Source: an uncultured Veillonellaceae bacterium
GTDB lineage: Bacteria; Bacillota; Negativicutes; Veillonellales; Dialisteraceae
Direction of reading: 5' to 3'
Assembly: GCA_958439155.1 (NCBI GenBank)
Contig: CAUBUJ010000047.1
Location: 1 to 11,486 of the forward strand
Length of the DNA: 11,486 nt
Shown here: positions 6,481 through 11,486 of the stretch, one piece after another
Layout: each line of letters starts with the position of its first letter
Numbering within the stretch: the stretch's first letter is position 1
Made by a program: the position numbers and the translations under genes
The notes under the pieces: generated by a model
What the model was told of the DNA's origin: nothing
Databases searched by the model: none
Seen by the model: only the letters and a program-made list of their open reading frames with translations

Positions 6481-7419
6481 ATGAACATGAAAAAAATTCT
6501 GATCACTGTCGGCGTGGTTTGTGCTCTCGGCGGAGCGGCATTCGGCATGGCCGGCTGCGGCGGCTCGAAAGGGGCGGGCAGCGCGGCTGCGGGAAATAAG
6601 ACATTCACCATCGCTTATGCGCCGAATGAATCGACGGAACAGAGCGCTGATGCCCGTCAGGGAATGGCAAAGGATCTCTCCAAGGCGATCGGCATGGAAG
6701 TAAAGGAAATCAACGCGTCTGACTACAACGGCATCGTAGAAGCGCTCCGCACAAAGAAAGCGGATATGGCCTACCTCGGCGCGGAAGGCATTGCTCTGGC
6801 GAACAAGCGCATGGACGGCAAGGTGGACGTGATCGCCATGAAGGCCCCTGGCGGAGACAAAGCCAAAGCGACCTACCGTTCCGTATTCATCACCAGAGCC
6901 GACCGGAATGACATCAACGCCATCAAAGACGTGAAGAACAAAAAGATGGCTTTCGTTGATCCCGGCTCCACTTCAGGCAACCTGATCCCGACCGGTGAAA
7001 TTATGAAAGCCTTCCCCAATGACAATCTGAACAGCGAAGCGCTCCATACGAATGGAAAATTCTTCTCCTCCGCTGTGTATTCCGGCAAGCACCAGGCCAG
7101 CATCCAGGCTGTCGCCAAGGGAGATGTGGATGTAGCCGCTGTGTCTGACCAGATTCTCGCCTCTGAAATCAAAGCAGGCAATGTGGACGGCAAGGCTATC
7201 AAGATCATCGCCAAATCCGATCCGATTCCTGCGGAAGGTCTCATCATCCGCGCGGATATGGACAAGGGTCTCCGGGAAAAACTCACCAAGTTTGTGCTGG
7301 GTTACCAGAATGAAGACTACTTCACCAAGGTCATCAAAGTACCGGGCGCCCGTTTCGTAGAAGCGTCGCTCAAAGATTACCAGCCCATCATTGATCTGAA
7401 CAAACTGATGAGCAAGTAA
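6481..7419 (+). CDS. phnD: Phosphonate ABC transporter, substrate-binding lipoprotein
   Basis: PhnD captures phosphonates outside the cytoplasmic membrane and hands them to the PhnE permease. The 312-residue protein begins with a lipoprotein signal peptide: KK at 4-5, a hydrophobic core to about 23, then the lipobox MAGC with lipidated C26 and a Gly/Ser/Ala linker. The binding domain starts at TFTIAYAPNE (41-50) and contains IVEALRTKKADMAYLGAEG (85-103), the family's phosphonate-gripping loop DPGSTSGNLIP with STSG at 163-166, YSGKHQASI with H204, and AAVSDQIL with D223. These match the PhnD-type subfamily rather than generic binding proteins. ATG 6481 was chosen because AAAGGAG lies at 6465-6471, nine bases before it; the frame is also open to a GTG at 6439, but that would put 14 charged residues in front of the signal peptide. 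The actual ligand (aminoethyl-, hydroxyethyl- or another phosphonate) cannot be read from sequence. Confidence 0.94.
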   Translation: MNMKKILITVGVVCALGGAAFGMAGCGGSKGAGSAAAGNKTFTIAYAPNESTEQSADARQGMAKDLSKAIGMEVKEINASDYNGIVEALRTKKADMAYLGAEGIALANKRMDGKVDVIAMKAPGGDKAKATYRSVFITRADRNDINAIKDVKNKKMAFVDPGSTSGNLIPTGEIMKAFPNDNLNSEALHTNGKFFSSAVYSGKHQASIQAVAKGDVDVAAVSDQILASEIKAGNVDGKAIKIIAKSDPIPAEGLIIRADMDKGLREKLTKFVLGYQNEDYFTKVIKVPGARFVEASLKDYQPIIDLNKLMSK

Positions 7420-7440
7420 GACATATTACAGGTCAAAGTA

Positions 7441-7508
7441 GAAAGAGAGCGTGCGCCTGCAGGGAAGGCACACACCCTCTGGGAAGAGGCCCCGCAGGGG
7501 TTTCTTTC
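7441..7508 (+). terminator. Structured phnD-phnC intergenic element, partial terminator
   Basis: Several pairings are possible in the 110-base gap: CCTCT/AGAGG (7476-7480 with 7485-7489), CCCC-GCA-GGGG (7490-7500) followed by TTTCTTTCT, or a larger fold with CCTGC/GCAGG (7456-7460 with 7494-7498) and GAAAGA/TCTTTC (7441-7446 with 7503-7508). Such elements after binding-protein genes commonly lower expression of the membrane components, leaving the binding protein in excess. Confidence 0.45.
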
Positions 7509-7529
7509 TGTTCAAGCAAGGGGAACCAT

Positions 7530-8318
7530 ATGAAAGTACAGGACGAGCTGCTCCGGCTGGAAGACGTGAGCAAAGTATATAAAAATGGCGTGCATGGATT
7601 GAACCACGTCTCATTTTCCGTTAAGCCCGGCGAATTTATCGCGGTCATCGGTCCATCGGGTGCAGGGAAATCGACCCTTCTCCGGTCGGTCAACCGCCTC
7701 CAGGATGTGACCAGCGGGCGGATTCTGATCCATGGGGAAGACATTGCCCGGGAGAAAGGGCAGAAGCTGCGCCGCATGCGGGCGGGCATCGGCATGATAT
7801 TCCAGAATTACAATCTGGTCTACCGTCTGTCGGTTATGCAGAATGTGCTCCATGGGCGTCTCGGGTACATGCCTTCCTGGAAGGGCATGCTTGGGCTCTA
7901 CAGCGAGGAAGACAAGAGAAAAGCCATGGATCTTCTCGAAGAGATTCACATGGAAGATTTTGTCCGGTCCCGCGCGGCGGATCTCTCCGGCGGGCAGAAG
8001 CAGCGCGTCGGCATTGCCCGGGCGTTCATGCAGGAACCGGAACTCCTCCTCTGCGATGAGCCGATCGCCTCTCTCGATCCATCCAGCGCGCGGATCATCA
8101 TGGATATGATCCACTCCATGGCGATGCGCCGGCATATGGCTTGTCTTGTGAATCTTCATCAGATCGACGCGGCCCGTCATTACGCGACGCGTATCATCGG
8201 CCTCCGGAAAGGGACGGTCGTTTTCGACGGGGCGCCGGAAGAACTGACGGACCGCATCATCGAGACCATCTATGACGCGCCGGCAAGTACCCTGTCCCTT
8301 GGGGAGCGCGCGTCATGA
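7530..8318 (+). CDS. phnC: Phosphonate ABC transporter, ATP-binding protein
   Basis: PhnC is the cytoplasmic ATPase that powers phosphonate import through PhnE. The 262-residue length equals that of the E. coli protein. All nucleotide-binding motifs are intact: Walker A GPSGAGKST (41-49), Q-loop FQNYNL (Q92), signature LSGGQ (152-156), Walker B ELLLCDEP (171-178, catalytic E177), D-loop SLD and H-loop histidine H210. The stretch YNLVYRLSVMQNVLHGRLG after the Q-loop is characteristic of PhnC within the family. AAGGGG (7518-7523) is six bases before the ATG. Its last four bases overlap the start of the first phnE (ATGA), which implies translational coupling. Together with phnD and two phnE genes it forms a complete importer. 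Confidence 0.96.
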   Translation: MKVQDELLRLEDVSKVYKNGVHGLNHVSFSVKPGEFIAVIGPSGAGKSTLLRSVNRLQDVTSGRILIHGEDIAREKGQKLRRMRAGIGMIFQNYNLVYRLSVMQNVLHGRLGYMPSWKGMLGLYSEEDKRKAMDLLEEIHMEDFVRSRAADLSGGQKQRVGIARAFMQEPELLLCDEPIASLDPSSARIIMDMIHSMAMRRHMACLVNLHQIDAARHYATRIIGLRKGTVVFDGAPEELTDRIIETIYDAPASTLSLGERAS

Positions 8319-9085
8319 GCGGCCGGGAAAAAACGGTCTGCCAGGGGATGGGAGGCATTATCCTTCTGTCCTTCCTTATCGCCACCTGGTGGACCGGATT
8401 CAATCCGCTGGAAGTCATTGCAGAGCTTGGCGGCGCCTGGACCTTCCTTTCGGAAGACTTCTGGCCGCCGGACGCGAATTACTCGGAAACGGCTCTCGAA
8501 AGCGTAGTGGTCACGGCGGCGCTTGCGGTGTCTTCCGCGTCTGTCGGAGCGGTGCTTGCGGCGGTTGCCGCGGTTTTCGGGAGCGAGTCTACCTCGCCGT
8601 CGAAGGCGCTCACGGTCATCATCCGCAGCTTTGCTACGTTCCTCCGCAATATCCCCACCCTCGTATGGGCGTTCATCCTCTTTTCCTCCCTCGGCGTGGG
8701 CACCGGCGTCGGATTTACGGCCCTCCTGATTACAAGCTTTGCTTTCATGACCCGTACTTTCATTGAAGTGATCGATGAAATCCCGAAAGATACTCTCGAA
8801 AGTCTCGAAGCGGTGGGAGCCACCTTCTGGCAGCGCATCTTCCAGTGTGTCCTTCCATCGTGCGTATCCGGCTTTATTTCATGGTACCTGTACTGCCTCG
8901 AAGTGAATATCCGCGCCTCCACCATTGTCGGCATGGTCGGCGGCGGCGGCATCGGCATGGTACTTCTGTCGTACCTGAAAGAATTCCGCTACCATGAAGC
9001 GGCGGGCATCATCCTGATTATTGCAGTATTGGTCATTCTGGTAGACCGTTTTACCGATTTCCTGAGAAGAAAGGCGGCGGAATGA
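8315..9085 (+). CDS. phnE: Phosphonate ABC transporter, permease (first of two)
   Basis: This 256-residue inner-membrane protein is a PhnE-type permease. Hydrophobic segments lie at about 12-28, 62-88, 114-145 and 184-255. The conserved phrase FLRNIPTLVWAF (109-120) and the cytoplasmic EAA loop, EIPKDTLESLEAVGAT then Q and VLP (155-181), contact the PhnC ATPase; MVGGGGIGM (207-215) follows as in other PhnE proteins. It starts inside the end of phnC (ATGA) and its own stop overlaps the start of the second permease. No strong ribosome binding site is seen, consistent with coupled translation. The two permeases probably form a heterodimer. Confidence 0.93.
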   Translation: MSGREKTVCQGMGGIILLSFLIATWWTGFNPLEVIAELGGAWTFLSEDFWPPDANYSETALESVVVTAALAVSSASVGAVLAAVAAVFGSESTSPSKALTVIIRSFATFLRNIPTLVWAFILFSSLGVGTGVGFTALLITSFAFMTRTFIEVIDEIPKDTLESLEAVGATFWQRIFQCVLPSCVSGFISWYLYCLEVNIRASTIVGMVGGGGIGMVLLSYLKEFRYHEAAGIILIIAVLVILVDRFTDFLRRKAAE

Positions 9086-9909
9086 TGGAAATAGAAAAAC
9101 AGGCGGTGATTCTTGTGCATGAGAAAAAGGAAAAAATACCGATCGGCACCAAAGGAGCGGGACACTTCCTTGAATATTTCTTCACAGGCATGACCGTATT
9201 GTCCCTCGTTTCGCTCTACCTGCTCCATGTGGACTGGGTGAAGCTTGCCGGGCGGGTCCCTTCCATTGGAGACGTATTCTACAAAATGGCCCACTTCAGC
9301 CTGGCCCATTTCGATTTCACGGTCATTTCCTTTGCAGATACTTTCTCCATCATGGTGCTCGCTACGGTGTACAGCATTTTCCTGGGACTCATCTTCGGGC
9401 TGCTCGCGGCGCGGAATGTGGTGGGAAATGTATGGATTTCCGCCTTCGTGAAAGGATTCTTTACTTTCCTCCGGGCGGTGCCGACGCCGGTATGGGTGCT
9501 GCTCACTCTCGTATGCTTCGGTTTCGGCCCCATCGCGGGTATTACCGGTCTTTCCGTTCATACGGTGGCGTTTTTCACGAAAGCCTTTTCCCAGGCTTTT
9601 GAGGATGTGCCGGACGAGACCATTGAAGCGCTGGAAGCGCTCGGCGCGGGACGGCTCCAGGTGATCTGCTGCGCCATTCTCCCCAGCGCGGCCACCCAGC
9701 TTCTCGCGTGGATTGCCCTTCGCTTTGAAATCAATTTCTCCGAATGCGCCATTCTCGGTATGGTCGGCGCCGGCGGCATCGGCTTCGCCATTTCCACGAG
9801 CATCCAGAATTACAAGTACGGAGAAGCGGGCCTGGCGATTTTCATGGTATTCCTCTTCGCTTTCCTTATGGAGCGGGGATTCATGTTTGTGAAACAGTCA
9901 ATCAAGTAG
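9082..9909 (+). CDS. phnE: Phosphonate ABC transporter, permease (second of two)
   Basis: A second PhnE-type permease of 275 residues, clearly related to but different from the first. Its N-terminal cytoplasmic segment is longer and charged (about 1-28). Membrane segments lie at about 30-50, 83-110, 130-165 and 195-270. It carries FLRAVPTPVWVL (129-140), the EAA loop DVPDETIEALEALGAG with AILP (175-201) and MVGAGGIGF. The start codon ATG 9082 overlaps the stop of the first phnE (ATGA); ATG 9085 is an equally possible start two codons' equivalent away (one codon later) with a one-base overlap. Paired phnE genes after phnC are known in several bacteria. AGAGG at its stop codon serves the next gene, so all are likely one transcript. 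Confidence 0.93.
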   Translation: MMEIEKQAVILVHEKKEKIPIGTKGAGHFLEYFFTGMTVLSLVSLYLLHVDWVKLAGRVPSIGDVFYKMAHFSLAHFDFTVISFADTFSIMVLATVYSIFLGLIFGLLAARNVVGNVWISAFVKGFFTFLRAVPTPVWVLLTLVCFGFGPIAGITGLSVHTVAFFTKAFSQAFEDVPDETIEALEALGAGRLQVICCAILPSAATQLLAWIALRFEINFSECAILGMVGAGGIGFAISTSIQNYKYGEAGLAIFMVFLFAFLMERGFMFVKQSIK

Positions 9910-9919
9910 AGGTGTCATA

Positions 9920-11053
9920 ATGGAATTTTATAATCCTGTCCATTTGTATGCAGGCGAGGGAAGTCTCTCCCGTCTCGGTCAAATCGCGGCGCATTATGCC
10001 GCTCCCGGTTCCAAAGTGCTTCTTGTGACGAGAGGGATGGATTTCTCGGAAAGCAAAGTGCACCAGGTTATTACTGAAGCGCTGGCTGATTACCACGTGC
10101 GGGAAGAAGAATTTTCCGTATCCAATCCGGATGTGAAAGATCTGGCAGATATGGCGGCCAAGCTTTCTGGGGAGTCGTTCGATCTGATCATCGCCGTCGG
10201 CGGCGGCAGCGTCATGGATGTGGCCAAGACCCTGGGCGCAGTGCTCCATACGAAGCTCACCACCGCGGAAGAACTGCGGGCCTTCATTAAGAAGGGCGAG
10301 ACCGGCCCGATTCCTCTCACTCCCTGGATCGGCATTCCCACTACCTCCGGCACAGGCTCGGAAGCGACGCCTTGGGCCACCATCTGGGACCGGGACATGG
10401 AATGCAAAATGTCCTTCTCTCATCCGGAAAACTTTGCGAAAGCGGCGGTCATCGATCCGCTCGCTACGCTCACCTGCCCGCTGGGACTTACTGTTTCCTC
10501 TGCGCTGGATGCGGCGGCGCACGCCACTGAATCCTACTGGTCCCGCCATACCAGCGAAGTGACCCGGGCGTTCTCCCTCCTGGCGATCCGCCTGATCCGG
10601 GCGAATCTGCCGGCTCTCGCGGCGAATCCCCATGATGAGGGACTTCGGGAAATCATCGGCAAGGCGAGCCTTTACGCAGGTCTTGCGTTCAGCAATACCC
10701 GCACCACGGTATGCCATTCCGTGTCCTATCCGATTACGGAAAAATTCGGCGTTCCCCATGGCACGGCAGTAGCGCTCACCCTGGGCGACTTCATGGACTA
10801 CAATAAGGAAGCCATTCCGGACTATGAAGACCTTCTTGCGGCGTACGGCGCAAAGAGCGCCGCCGACGTAAAAGCCTGGGTCCAGGACATGCTGCGGCTG
10901 GGCCGCTTCCCGACGGCGCTCCATGAATACGGCATCAAAGAATCGGATCTTCCTTACATCGTGAGCCACGCTTTCACCAAGGGCCGGGCGGACAACAATC
11001 CTGTGCCGGTCACGGAAGAAGCGGTCATGGACATTCTGAAGAAGCTCTATTGA
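9920..11053 (+). CDS. Iron-containing (group III) alcohol dehydrogenase in the phosphonate operon
   Basis: A 377-residue cytoplasmic NAD(P)-dependent dehydrogenase of the iron-dependent family. The N-terminal nucleotide domain has the GGGSVMD motif (94-100) and IGIPTTSGTGSEAT (137-150). The C-terminal helical domain holds the full metal set D197 and H201 (in ALDAAAHATESYW), H266 (in TVCHSVSYPIT) and H280 (in GVPHG). AGAGGTG (9908-9914), overlapping the stop of the second phnE, is its ribosome binding site, so it is the last gene of the operon; it ends in TGA TAA. By context it could oxidise 2-hydroxyethylphosphonate to phosphonoacetaldehyde for PhnX, work as a phosphonoacetaldehyde reductase (related iron-dependent enzymes do this in phosphonate biosynthesis), or reduce the acetaldehyde made by PhnX to ethanol. 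Family certain, substrate unknown. Confidence 0.93.
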   Translation: MEFYNPVHLYAGEGSLSRLGQIAAHYAAPGSKVLLVTRGMDFSESKVHQVITEALADYHVREEEFSVSNPDVKDLADMAAKLSGESFDLIIAVGGGSVMDVAKTLGAVLHTKLTTAEELRAFIKKGETGPIPLTPWIGIPTTSGTGSEATPWATIWDRDMECKMSFSHPENFAKAAVIDPLATLTCPLGLTVSSALDAAAHATESYWSRHTSEVTRAFSLLAIRLIRANLPALAANPHDEGLREIIGKASLYAGLAFSNTRTTVCHSVSYPITEKFGVPHGTAVALTLGDFMDYNKEAIPDYEDLLAAYGAKSAADVKAWVQDMLRLGRFPTALHEYGIKESDLPYIVSHAFTKGRADNNPVPVTEEAVMDILKKLY

Positions 11054-11070
11054 TAAAAATCTCCATACAA

Positions 11071-11103
11071 AAACTGCTCCGTTTTGGGACGGAGCAGTTT
11101 TTT
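11071..11103 (+). terminator. Strong intrinsic terminator of the phn operon
   Basis: A perfect 12-bp stem (AAACTGCTCCGT at 11071-11082 with ACGGAGCAGTTT at 11089-11100), six-base loop and T6 run ending at 11103. It begins 18 bases after the dehydrogenase stop codon and marks the operon's end. Confidence 0.95.
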
Positions 11104-11150
11104 CGTGGGTGATGGGGGATAGAGTTATCGGGGAGCGGATAGTGTGTCAT

Positions 11151-11165
11151 GCAGGCGGGGCCTGC
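11151..11165. repeat. Small GC-rich hairpin GCAGGC-GGG-GCCTGC
   Basis: Six-base perfect arms around a three-base loop, just outside the larger inverted repeat. The bases before it (TGTGTCATG) resemble the TGCGTCATG of that repeat's second arm. Confidence 0.5.
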
Positions 11166-11173
11166 GGTCTGGG

Positions 11174-11476
11174 GTCTGAGGTCAAGGGCAGATGGTGCGT
11201 CATGAGGGGAGGAGTCTGAAGACAGAAGTCTGGAGTCTCAAGAGGAAAGAGGGAAAATTTTATATGCGGCTTCGCCGCCTCTTTGGACGCTGTGCTTTGC
11301 CCCTTTCTTATTGTTCCTTTGCGAATGGAGATTGATGGAAAATTCCTCCCATTTTCGCTGGCGCTCTTTTCACGCGGCGAAGCCGCACATAAAAAAGAGT
11401 CCTTCCAATTTCCTATTCAGACTTCCAACTCCAGACTTCTGTCTCCGCGGCAATGACGCACATTCAGACCTCAGAC
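11174..11476. repeat. Nested imperfect inverted repeat, non-coding
   Basis: Four pairs of complementary arms occur in mirror order: GTCTGAGGTC (11174-11183 with 11467-11476), GTGCGTCAT (11195-11203 with 11453-11461), AGACAGAAGTCTGGAGT (11220-11236 with 11428-11444) and TGCGGCTTCGCCGC (11265-11278 with 11374-11387). The innermost arms can also fold on themselves (GCGGC-TTC-GCCGC). The region between carries no coding frame with a start signal. The layout suggests a fold-back or MITE-like element or an interspersed repeat family; no transposase or clear target duplication is visible. Bases 11104-11150 hold nothing I recognise. Confidence 0.75.
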
Positions 11477-11486
11477 AAATGAGGCA

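Noticed and set aside
9902..10969. 355-codon open frame antisense to the alcohol dehydrogenase
   Set aside because: The + strand carries all dehydrogenase motifs and a ribosome binding site; the antisense product is Arg/His/Gly-rich without a domain.
11104..11486. Possible CRISPR array or short tandem repeats in the AGTCTGGAGTCT-rich region
   Set aside because: The repeats are not evenly spaced, have no unique spacers of constant length and are mostly arranged as inverted arms; no cas gene is near.

Overview
The window most likely comes from an anaerobic, outer-membrane-bearing member of the Firmicutes (Negativicutes, i.e. a Veillonella/Dialister/Megasphaera/Selenomonas-like organism). This is an inference from three things: a two-partner-secretion type hemagglutinin/CdiA-like exoprotein, which needs an outer membrane; the LL-diaminopimelate aminotransferase route of lysine/cell-wall synthesis; and strong AGGAG-type ribosome binding sites. 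The genus cannot be fixed from sequence reading alone.

Region 1 (1-1730) holds the 3' end of a large filamentous-hemagglutinin/contact-dependent-inhibition-like gene. It is broken by a one-base frameshift in a short A run near 209-213 and ends without a recognisable toxin domain. A decayed second copy of its pre-toxin segment follows the stop codon. This stretch is visibly more A-rich than the rest of the window.

Region 2 (1731-4270) holds two core genes on the + strand, dapL and ychF. They end at a strong 21-bp-stem terminator that is shared with the convergent regulator gene.

Region 3 (4278-11103) is a phosphonate-use locus. A DeoR-family regulator on the - strand is divergent, across about 400 bases, from phnX (phosphonoacetaldehyde hydrolase). 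phnX is followed by phnD (lipoprotein binding protein), phnC (ATPase), two phnE permeases and an iron-dependent alcohol dehydrogenase, and the set closes at a textbook terminator. phnC-phnE-phnE are coupled by ATGA overlaps, and the dehydrogenase starts 10 bases after the second phnE. The expected aminotransferase PhnW, which makes phosphonoacetaldehyde from 2-aminoethylphosphonate, is not in the window. The iron-dependent dehydrogenase takes a place in the cluster where it could feed PhnX from 2-hydroxyethylphosphonate, or clear the acetaldehyde PhnX makes, or do both. This is the most interesting biological reading of the window, and it is a hypothesis.

Region 4 (11104-11486) is non-coding. 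It contains a roughly 300-bp nested inverted repeat whose four arm pairs (10, 9, 17 and 14 bp) occur in mirror order.
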